DNA from: an uncultured Legionellales bacterium
GTDB lineage: Bacteria > Pseudomonadota > Gammaproteobacteria > UBA1113
Direction of reading: 5' to 3'
Assembly (NCBI GenBank): GCA_945956945.1
Contig: CAMFJO010000050.1
Span: 1 to 6,318 of the forward strand
Length of the DNA: 6,318 bases
Program-made: the position numbers and the translations under genes
Notes under the pieces: model-generated
What the model saw: the letters and a program-made list of their open reading frames with translations, nothing else
What the model was told of the DNA's origin: nothing
Database searches by the model: none
Shown here: positions 1-5,480 of the stretch, piece after piece
How the letters are laid out: the number at the start of each line of letters is the position of its first letter
Position numbering within the stretch: the first letter of the stretch is position 1

Positions 1-1
1 A

Positions 2-97
2 AGTGGAATGGATGAAGAGACAATGCAAAAGATAGTGCGTAATTTTCAGCATCTCTCTAAAAGCGAGCGCTCAAAAAAATCTACCGACAATCCCTAA
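2..97 (+). CDS. C-terminal fragment of an unidentified protein (partial, runs off left edge)
   Basis: The frame starting at base 2 is open from the window edge to a TAA at 95-97, giving 31 residues. They are highly charged and look helical: an acidic start (MDEE) followed by a basic stretch with NFQHLSKSER and a Lys/Ser-rich tail. The stop lies 10 bases before the convergent stop of the large - strand gene, which is a normal arrangement for two real genes ending tail to tail. I do not recognise the family. The NFQHLSKSER stretch faintly recalls helical proteins of the DUF3106 type, but the fragment is too short to claim this. The open frame could also be chance, since 31 codons without a stop is not rare. 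Confidence 0.4.
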   Translation, partial: SGMDEETMQKIVRNFQHLSKSERSKKSTDNP

Positions 98-107
98 GTA
101 AAGCAAA

Positions 108-3100
108 CTATTGCAGCGTATCCAACAAAGCCATCACTGCGGGCAAGTCTATTTTACCAGTGGCAAAAAGAGGCAATTTGTCCACAATGTGAATGCGTTT
201 GGGTAAGGTAATCTCGGCTATGCCCTGTTGTTTAGCATAAGCGATCATATCCGTGCGCGCAGCGGATGGACAATTGGTGACTAGAACCAATTGTTCGCCT
301 TTGACAGCATCGTTTAACGCCACCACCGCGTGCTGATAACCAGGCCAACATTTTTCTAGCCAATTTTCTATAGCCGTTAATGAAACCATTTCACCTGCAA
401 TTTTGGCAAAACGTTTAGCTCTACCTTTTATGTAGACAAAGCCCTCCGCATCCAGTGAAACAATGTCGCCGGTATCATACCAACCGTCTATAGGGGAATG
501 AATTTGCTGCGGATTGTCTGCAGACAAATACCCTAGCATGATGTTGGGGCCTTTAACCCATAATCGTCCCCCTTCAGCAATACCCGGCACAGTTTCTAAC
601 CTATACTCTATATTCGGTAGAAAACAGCCTACAGATCCTACTTTATATTGCATGGGCGTGTTGACGGCCAATACGGGCGATGTTTCGGTGGCACCATACC
701 CTTCTAAAATACGCAAACCAAATTTTTCCTGCCAGCAGTGGCGCGTTTCTTCTTTTAGCTTTTCCGCTCCCGCCACCACATAACGCAAACTGTAGAAATC
801 ATAAGGGTGCGCATATTTGGCGTAACCGGTTAGAAAAGTATCGGTACCAAATAAGATGGTCGCATTAAAATCATAGATCAACTCGGGAATAATGCGATAA
901 TGCAAGGGAGAAGGATAAAAGAACACCCTAATGCCAGAAAGCAAAGGTAGTAAGGTTCCTGCCATTAAGCCAAAAGAATGGAACATCGGCATCATATTTA
1001 AAATAGCATCTTGTTGTGTGAAATCCATACGCGAACTGACTTGGGCTCGATTGGCTTGCAGATTGGTATGGCTTAACACAACACCTTTAGGAACACCTTC
1101 TGAACCAGAGGTAAATAAGATAACTGCTGGTTGATTGGGATCCGTATTCAGATGACGATGATAATAACAGCGGGCAAAGTAACTTCTGAATAAGCCTAAG
1201 CATTTTGTGCCAAAAGAAATTTTGCTGGGCAAATCTTCAAGAAAAATAAGTTGAATACCCTTTTCTTGTAATGATTCTACTCCAACGCTCATTTTAAGAG
1301 TTTCTAAGAATTTTTTAGAGCTAATAATATGTTTTATATTAGCCATCTCGCACACGCTCTGTAAGGTGCGTATTCCTGCCGAATAATTTAACATGGCAGG
1401 TATCGTGTTGCTAGCATGACAGGCAAAAAAACTGGTGACTGTGGCAGTGGTATTGGGCAACAAAATACCCACTTTAGCCCCTGGCTTAGTCTGTGTTTGC
1501 AGATAAGCGCCCAAGACCAGTACCTTGCCTATGAATTGTTGATACGTAAGGCGGTTACGCTGTAGGTCTTCCATGATAGGCGTTTTTTTGCCATATTTGT
1601 GGCGAGCCACGAGCAATTCTGAGAATAAAGGCCGTTGATAAAAACTGCTTTCGAACATAAGCGTAGCCATCAAATTATACAATTGTAGACTCAGTTGGTG
1701 CCGACGTTGCCGTCCCGTTATAGTAGAATCGATGGTTAATTTTCTAGAGGCCAAAATGGTTAAATGGATTTTCGGAAACCAACGCAAACGATATTTATTT
1801 TGCATGCGGGAAAAAGGCGTATATTGTGGCCCGTCAATGCGAATAGGTATAAGTTCGGCATCGGCGTGATCGGCAACCCAACCTGGCCCCTCATAAATTT
1901 TCATGACTGCACCGGTAACCGTAATACGTCCTTCAGGAAAAATAATACAGCGATTATTATTTTGTACCTTTTTAATAAGTCCCTTCATAGACAGTGCATT
2001 AGCAGGATCTATCGCAAAAACATCCACTAAATTAAAGAAAGGTTTTAACCATCGATTGGTGGCTATGTGTGTATTCACGGCAACGACAATTTTATCCGGC
2101 AAAAAAGCCGCTAACAATAAACCATCCAAAAAAGAAACATGATTGGCAATAATGACCGCTCTGGGGCTCGCCTTTTCATAATGTTCTAAGCCATGTACTT
2201 TAACCCTATACACTACCTTTAGCACTGAGCGAAATATCGTTTTCACCACGGCGTCGGGTAATAATTGGCACACTATTAACGCAATGACCGCATTCACTAG
2301 GCCTAACACTAAAAACAAATGGACTATAGATAAACCCGCGCCTAATAAAATCATGCTGGCCACAGAAGAAATCACCATAAAAAGGGCGTTAAAAATATTA
2401 TTAGCGGCAATCACGCGCGCGCGGTGAGCGGGCTCTGTGCGGGTTTGTAATAAGGTATAAAGGGGCACGATGTAAATACCGCTACAAATAGCAATCAGTA
2501 ACAAATCTAAACTAATGCGCCAATGGGATAGCGTATTAAAAAAAGCAAAAAATCCTATTAATTGGCCGTTGTTGGCTGTATTACTGGGGCTAGCAAAAAA
2601 CAAATCGACAATAAAGACGGTAATGCCGAGGATACCCAAGGGAACGTATTTAGCATCAATACTGCCTTTTTGTATTTTGGTACACAAATACGCACCGATA
2701 CCTATCCCTAAAGAAAAAAGGCTTAAAAACAAAGTGACCACACCCGAGGAAGCATGTAAAATTTCTTTGGTGTAGAGTGCTAGTAAGGTTAAGAAAATGG
2801 CGCCTACCAACCAAAACCAAGAAATACCCAGTATGCTTAAATAAACACTGCGGTTTTGCATGGCATAACGGATTACTTTAAGGGTTTCCCCAAACATATT
2901 CCAAGAGACAGGTGTACCTGTGCGGGTTACAGGTGCTTTGGGAATAGCAAAAGACGACGCTAAACCCAGGATAGCCAATAATACTATCAATATAGACACT
3001 ATTTTTTCACCGTGCGGTATGCCAATTAAAATGCCGCCTAATAAGGTCCCTACTAAAATGGCTAAAAAAGTACTGGATTCAATGAGAGCCGTGCCTTCAA

Positions 3101-3524
3101 TTAACTCTTCTTGCTGTAACAGTTCTGGTAAAATAGCGTATTTTACCGGACCAAAAAAAGCCGCTTGCGCGCCTATGAGAAATAAGGCCGACAGTAATAA
3201 AACGAGATTACCTTGAAAAAAGCCTACCGCGCCTAAGGCTACAACGACACATTCTAAAACTTTACTATAGCGCGCAATTGAGGTTTTATCGAAGCGATCC
3301 GCAAAATGTCCGGCGGTAGCCGAAAATAGAAAAAAGGGCAAGATAAACAAACCACCCCCTAAAGCAACCCACTGTTCTGCCTTGGCCTGACTCGCTACGG
3401 TGTACGCAATAAGAATAAATAAGGCATTTTTAAATAATGAATCATTCAAAGCACCTAGGAGTTGGGTTAAAAATAAAGGGAAAAAGCGTTGTGTACGCAA
3501 CAAACCAAAAGAAGAATGGGTCAT
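108..3524 (-). CDS. aas: LplT-PlsC-acyl-ACP synthetase fusion (Aas type): lysophospholipid flippase, acyltransferase and acyl-ACP ligase
   Basis: This 1138-residue inner-membrane protein joins three activities of the lysophospholipid repair cycle. Residues 1 to about 425 are a major facilitator transporter like LplT, with about 12 hydrophobic segments, an N-terminal FLTQLLGALNDSLFKNAL stretch typical of LplT, and the MFS cytoplasmic loop AGHFADRFDK (71-80). Residues about 430-640 are a PlsC-type acyltransferase with the HX4D motif NHVSFLDG (461-468; His462, Asp467) and FPEGR (529-533). Residues about 645-1138 are an adenylate-forming synthetase with the P-loop FTSGSEGVPKG (804-814), EGYGATETSP (941-950), YDTGD (1016-1020), a GRAKRFAKIAGE hinge (from 1034) and the C-terminal catalytic lysine in TGKID (Lys1124). 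In E. coli LplT and the two-domain Aas are separate proteins; here they are one chain with all key motifs intact. By family knowledge it should import 2-acyl lysophospholipids (chiefly lyso-PE), activate a fatty acid on ACP and re-acylate position 2. The ATG at 3522-3524 is the first fitting start and matches LplT N-termini, although no clear Shine-Dalgarno precedes it. A strong promoter lies about 37 bases upstream. Confidence 0.95.
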   Translation of the reverse strand: MTHSSFGLLRTQRFFPLFLTQLLGALNDSLFKNALFILIAYTVASQAKAEQWVALGGGLFILPFFLFSATAGHFADRFDKTSIARYSKVLECVVVALGAVGFFQGNLVLLLSALFLIGAQAAFFGPVKYAILPELLQQEELIEGTALIESSTFLAILVGTLLGGILIGIPHGEKIVSILIVLLAILGLASSFAIPKAPVTRTGTPVSWNMFGETLKVIRYAMQNRSVYLSILGISWFWLVGAIFLTLLALYTKEILHASSGVVTLFLSLFSLGIGIGAYLCTKIQKGSIDAKYVPLGILGITVFIVDLFFASPSNTANNGQLIGFFAFFNTLSHWRISLDLLLIAICSGIYIVPLYTLLQTRTEPAHRARVIAANNIFNALFMVISSVASMILLGAGLSIVHLFLVLGLVNAVIALIVCQLLPDAVVKTIFRSVLKVVYRVKVHGLEHYEKASPRAVIIANHVSFLDGLLLAAFLPDKIVVAVNTHIATNRWLKPFFNLVDVFAIDPANALSMKGLIKKVQNNNRCIIFPEGRITVTGAVMKIYEGPGWVADHADAELIPIRIDGPQYTPFSRMQNKYRLRWFPKIHLTILASRKLTIDSTITGRQRRHQLSLQLYNLMATLMFESSFYQRPLFSELLVARHKYGKKTPIMEDLQRNRLTYQQFIGKVLVLGAYLQTQTKPGAKVGILLPNTTATVTSFFACHASNTIPAMLNYSAGIRTLQSVCEMANIKHIISSKKFLETLKMSVGVESLQEKGIQLIFLEDLPSKISFGTKCLGLFRSYFARCYYHRHLNTDPNQPAVILFTSGSEGVPKGVVLSHTNLQANRAQVSSRMDFTQQDAILNMMPMFHSFGLMAGTLLPLLSGIRVFFYPSPLHYRIIPELIYDFNATILFGTDTFLTGYAKYAHPYDFYSLRYVVAGAEKLKEETRHCWQEKFGLRILEGYGATETSPVLAVNTPMQYKVGSVGCFLPNIEYRLETVPGIAEGGRLWVKGPNIMLGYLSADNPQQIHSPIDGWYDTGDIVSLDAEGFVYIKGRAKRFAKIAGEMVSLTAIENWLEKCWPGYQHAVVALNDAVKGEQLVLVTNCPSAARTDMIAYAKQQGIAEITLPKRIHIVDKLPLFATGKIDLPAVMALLDTLQ

Positions 3525-3551
3525 AGAATTGAATCATAAATAGTATAATAG

Positions 3552-3598
3552 TTAGCCTGCATTTTATGGGGAGTATATTATTTTGTCAAGTAGGCTAA
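3552..3598. repeat. 7-base inverted repeat bracketing the aas promoter
   Basis: TTAGCCT at 3552-3558 is answered by its exact reverse complement AGGCTAA at 3592-3598, 33 bases apart. Adding two outer-side positions gives 8 of 9 matches (GCAGGCTAA against GTAGGCTAA). One half lies at the expected transcription start and the other just upstream of the -35 box of the promoter for the large - strand gene. This placement would suit two half-sites of a DNA-binding regulator, but a 7-base match in AT-rich DNA can arise by chance. No regulator is identified. Confidence 0.4.
3561..3589 (-). promoter_or_regulatory. sigma70 promoter for the LplT-Aas fusion gene
   Basis: Read on the - strand there is a perfect -35 box TTGACA (3584-3589), a 17-base spacer, and a -10 box TAAAAT (3561-3566), which matches TATAAT at five of six positions. 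Transcription should start near 3554, leaving a leader of about 30 bases before the ATG at 3524. Both boxes and the spacing are close to ideal, so this is the best promoter in the window and suggests a well-expressed housekeeping gene. The leader has no obvious Shine-Dalgarno sequence. Confidence 0.75.
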
Positions 3599-3619
3599 AA
3601 CCTCCTTTCAAAAAATAAG

Positions 3620-3696
3620 CAATAAATCAAACACTTACACTAGGATCTATTGACATTTGGTTGGTCGATGCGAAAAATGTTAACTCAATAAATCAA
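3620..3696. repeat. 11-base direct repeat CAATAAATCAA, two copies
   Basis: CAATAAATCAA occurs at 3620-3630 and again at 3686-3696, exactly 66 bases start to start, both between the divergent promoters. They could be paired binding sites. The motif is AT-rich and of low complexity, so chance is a real alternative. Confidence 0.35.
3650..3678 (+). promoter_or_regulatory. Candidate upstream promoter for the APH-family kinase gene
   Basis: A perfect -35 box TTGACA sits at 3650-3655. After a 17-base spacer the -10 position reads AAAAAT (3673-3678), which matches only four of six consensus bases and lacks the first T. It would give a leader of about 100 bases to the ATG at 3786. It competes with the better-balanced candidate at 3708-3736. 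Confidence 0.3.
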
Positions 3697-3706
3697 CCAG
3701 TTAACT
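3679..3706. repeat. GTTAACT direct repeat, 21-base period
   Basis: GTTAACT occurs at 3679-3685 and 3700-3706. The copies are 21 bases apart start to start, close to two helical turns, so a protein binding both would sit on the same face of the DNA. The GTTAAC core is itself palindromic. The second copy overlaps the inverted repeat at 3703-3720 next to the candidate -35 box of the kinase gene. Confidence 0.35.
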
Positions 3707-3720
3707 ATTGAAAAATAGTT
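3703..3720. repeat. Perfect 7-base inverted repeat AACTATT-GAAA-AATAGTT
   Basis: AACTATT (3703-3709) and AATAGTT (3714-3720) are exact reverse complements separated by GAAA. The element covers the -35 box of the promoter candidate at 3708-3736. As DNA it could be an operator. It is too AT-rich and lacks the following T-run needed for a terminator hairpin. Confidence 0.35.
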
Positions 3721-3736
3721 GGGCCAGCGATATTAT
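3708..3736 (+). promoter_or_regulatory. Candidate proximal promoter for the APH-family kinase gene
   Basis: TTGAAA (3708-3713), a 17-base spacer and TATTAT (3731-3736) each match the sigma70 boxes at five of six positions. Transcription would begin near 3743, 40-odd bases before the ATG at 3786. If this promoter is used, the longer reading frame from the TTG at 3708 cannot be translated from its transcript, which supports the ATG at 3786 as the start. Confidence 0.4.
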
Positions 3737-3785
3737 GATAATTTCCACCAACACGCTAAAACTCAGCAATAATACGGCTAAAAAA

Positions 3786-4649
3786 ATGAATTCCTCCATC
3801 CTAGTGAATGTTGATTTAGCACATGAATTGATTCATACCCAATTTCCCCAATGGGCAGCACTGCCTATCAAGCCGGTAGAGCAACAGGGTTGGGACAATA
3901 GAACTTTTCACCTAGGCGAAGAAATGACGATACGCTTGCCCAGTGCGCAAATCTATGCGGCACAAGTAAAGAAAGAACAATACTGGCTATCGAGGCTAGC
4001 ACCAGCTTTACCCTTAGCGATCCCCACACCTGTGGCCATGGGCAATCCTGATAAAAATTACCCCTGGCACTGGTCCATTTACAATTGGCTGAAAGGGGAT
4101 ACAGCATCCGTAGAACGAATTCAAGATCTATCACAATTCGCTATTGCACTGGCTGAATTTCTGATTGCTTTGCAGCATTGCGATACCACGAAAGGGCCTA
4201 TAGCCGGATCGCATAATTTTTTTAGAGGCGGTGCTCTCTCAACTTATGATGCACAAACACGACAAGCGATTGCTGCCTACCAAGATAAAGCCACCGCCAA
4301 AGCAATGACCGCCGTATGGGAGCTCGCTTTGACATCCCATTGGCCAAATCCACCTCTGTGGATCCACGGTGATATTGCTGTGGGGAATTTGCTGGTTCAA
4401 AATGGTAAACTGTGCGCAGTAATTGATTTTGGGCAATTGGGTATAGGCGATCCCGCTTGTGATTTAACCATTGCTTGGACCTTATTCACCGGAAAAAGCC
4501 GTGATGCCTTTAAGGCAGCCTTAGCATTAGATAGAGATACTTGGGCACGGGCCCGTGGTTGGGCACTGTGGAAAGCCTTAATAGCACCATTGCCAGGTGC
4601 GGAAAATAAGTCCCGACAAGTGATAGAAGCCATATTGACAGATCATTGA
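3786..4649 (+). CDS. Aminoglycoside phosphotransferase (APH)-fold kinase, substrate unknown
   Basis: The 287-residue product has the APH/choline-kinase fold signatures and is probably a soluble cytoplasmic small-molecule kinase using ATP. The N-lobe carries GWDNRTFHLGEEMTIRLPS (35-53), the usual nucleotide-binding stretch of this subfamily. The catalytic loop is HGDIAVGN (194-201; Asp196 as catalytic base, Asn201 for metal), and the metal-binding aspartate is in IDFGQLGIGD (213-222; Asp214). All catalytic residues look intact and the length fits single-domain members. The frame stays open upstream to a TTG at 3708 and an ATG at 3735. I chose the ATG at 3786 because the protein then begins a few residues before the NVDLAHELI helix, where relatives normally start, and because a promoter candidate overlaps the longer N-terminus. 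The Shine-Dalgarno is weak for every option. Chromosomal members of this broad family are often called aminoglycoside phosphotransferases without showing resistance, so antibiotic modification should not be assumed. It is divergent from the fusion gene and convergent with the GNAT gene, 43 bases away. Confidence 0.88.
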   Translation: MNSSILVNVDLAHELIHTQFPQWAALPIKPVEQQGWDNRTFHLGEEMTIRLPSAQIYAAQVKKEQYWLSRLAPALPLAIPTPVAMGNPDKNYPWHWSIYNWLKGDTASVERIQDLSQFAIALAEFLIALQHCDTTKGPIAGSHNFFRGGALSTYDAQTRQAIAAYQDKATAKAMTAVWELALTSHWPNPPLWIHGDIAVGNLLVQNGKLCAVIDFGQLGIGDPACDLTIAWTLFTGKSRDAFKAALALDRDTWARARGWALWKALIAPLPGAENKSRQVIEAILTDH

Positions 4650-4692
4650 ATTCTTGGCAATAAGCGTAATACAAAACAGGAAACTCTTATAC

Positions 4693-5193
4693 TTAATCTT
4701 TTTTTGTCAAATCCAAAACCATCAAATGCTCATCAAAAAAAACATCGTTCATTCTAAGTGATCGCGCTTCAGTGCCGTAAATTTTAAAACCCAATTTTTG
4801 GTAAAGCTTAAGGGAAGCTACATTAACCAAAATAGACGTTAAATGTAATTGAATAAGGCCAAGATGGCTTGCGTGGATCTTAATTTCTCCAATTAATGCG
4901 CTAGCAACACCACGACCTCTGTAGTCAGGGTGAGTGTATATCCCCCAAATAACACCCTTATGATTTGCTTTCCCTAAAGTTAATCTGTAGAACCCTGCTG
5001 AGCCTATTAACTTAGACTCCATGAACGCACCAAAAATTGCGTTATTATTCAGCCCTTCTTGAAAATCCAAGTCGGACCAATTCACCTCTTCTTCATAAGA
5101 AGAAGCAAAACTCTGCGGTGAATCTTTAAGTGCGGCTAATCTGAATGATTTCCAGATCTGCCAATCTTCAGAAGTTAAACATCTTATTTTCAT
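4693..5193 (-). CDS. GNAT-family N-acetyltransferase
   Basis: The 166-residue product is a single GNAT domain, which transfers an acetyl group from acetyl-CoA to an amine; the acceptor is unknown. Motif A is WGIYTHPDYRGRGVASALI (83-101), with the R-x-x-G-x-A pyrophosphate loop at Arg92-Ala97. Motif B is NVASLKLYQKLGF (124-136), with Asn124 and Tyr131 in their usual places. The N-terminal part (KIRCLTSEDWQIW, then LAALKDSPQSFASSYEEE) matches the common RimI/YhbS-like opening. The frame can start six codons earlier at a GTG (5209-5211). I prefer the ATG at 5191-5193 because GNAT proteins of this type begin directly with the KIR strand and a GGTGAG (plus-strand 5207-5212) lies upstream, although its 13-base spacing is long. 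No convincing promoter was found in the 5194-5340 stretch. It is convergent with the kinase gene, and no terminator hairpin is evident in the 43-base gap. Confidence 0.9.
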   Translation of the reverse strand: MKIRCLTSEDWQIWKSFRLAALKDSPQSFASSYEEEVNWSDLDFQEGLNNNAIFGAFMESKLIGSAGFYRLTLGKANHKGVIWGIYTHPDYRGRGVASALIGEIKIHASHLGLIQLHLTSILVNVASLKLYQKLGFKIYGTEARSLRMNDVFFDEHLMVLDLTKKD

Positions 5194-5340
5194 AAGGCTA
5201 TATCTACTCACCAGGATAAGGACTAAGCTTCATTTTACTGATATTCATCACTATTTACCACTTTCATAGGATAAAAAATCCAATTTAATGCTTATATCCA
5301 CGCACATGAAAATACAAATTTAAGTTGGAATATACTTACT

Positions 5341-5359
5341 AGAAATTAAAAAAATTTCT
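5341..5359. repeat. AT-rich 7-base palindrome beside the REP-like pair
   Basis: AGAAATT (5341-5347) and AATTTCT (5353-5359) are perfect reverse complements around a five-A loop. The segment abuts the left arm of the larger inverted repeat and includes the A7 run that becomes the T-tract on the - strand. It may simply be part of the terminator or of the mobile-repeat boundary. Confidence 0.4.
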
Positions 5360-5436
5360 GAGCCGCGACCCTCAGTGAGCGGTTAAATAAAATTCATTCG
5401 CTCTGTCTTCTCCGCTCCCTGACGGTCGCAGCTCAG
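5348..5436 (-). terminator. Possible intrinsic terminator of the DUF1460 gene, built from the REP-like pair
   Basis: On the - strand the two arms (5436 to 5412, then 5382 to 5358) can fold into a 25-base GC-rich stem with three mismatches. Four bases after the stem comes a run of seven T (plus-strand A7 at 5348-5354). It begins 45 bases after the TAA of the DUF1460 gene. The 29-base loop is long for a classical terminator, so efficiency is uncertain. Confidence 0.4.
5358..5436. repeat. REP/BIME-like inverted repeat pair
   Basis: The left arm 5358-5382 (begins CTGAGCCGCGACC, ends GTGAGCGG) and the right arm 5412-5436 (begins CCGCTCCCTGACGG, ends GCAGCTCAG) are reverse complements at 22 of 25 positions, with a 29-base AT-richer loop. 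The left arm also has a small internal stem, CTGAG (5358-5362) with CTCAG (5371-5375) around eight bases. The right arm keeps four of those five pairs. GC-rich inverted pairs of this size in intergenic DNA are typical of REP elements and their paired BIME/REPIN form. The arms are far richer in GC than the flanking DNA, which suggests an inserted element. A nine-base direct repeat AATTCATTC lies at 5391-5399 (in the loop) and 5439-5447 (just outside the right arm). No RayT-type transposase is in the window. Confidence 0.65.
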
Positions 5437-5480
5437 TTAATTCATTCTATACTTCACATCCTCAAGTACGAATGGTACCT

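Noticed and set aside
66..81. GAGCGCTC palindrome followed by seven A near the left edge
   Set aside because: The palindrome has no loop and the A-run would be on the wrong side for a - strand terminator; on the + strand it is A, not T, and lies inside the open frame.
514..3216. Several + strand open frames of 60-100 codons across the fusion gene
   Set aside because: They lie antisense to a 1138-codon gene with intact domains, have no recognisable domains or start signals, and are shadow frames.
3868..4633. - strand open frames of 65-88 codons across the kinase gene
   Set aside because: They are antisense shadows of a gene with clear catalytic motifs and show no protein-family features.
4645..4692. 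Possible bidirectional terminator between the kinase and GNAT genes
   Set aside because: Only a four-base ATTG/CAAT pairing around GAATTCTTGG is present, with no GC-rich stem and no T-run placed correctly on either strand.
5194..5211. GTG start giving a six-residue longer GNAT protein
   Set aside because: The bases upstream of the GTG show no Shine-Dalgarno, and the family normally begins at the KIR strand; it remains a possible alternative.
5266..5281. GGAT-AAAAA-ATCC mini hairpin upstream of the GNAT gene
   Set aside because: A four-base stem in AT-rich DNA is expected by chance and no further structure supports it.
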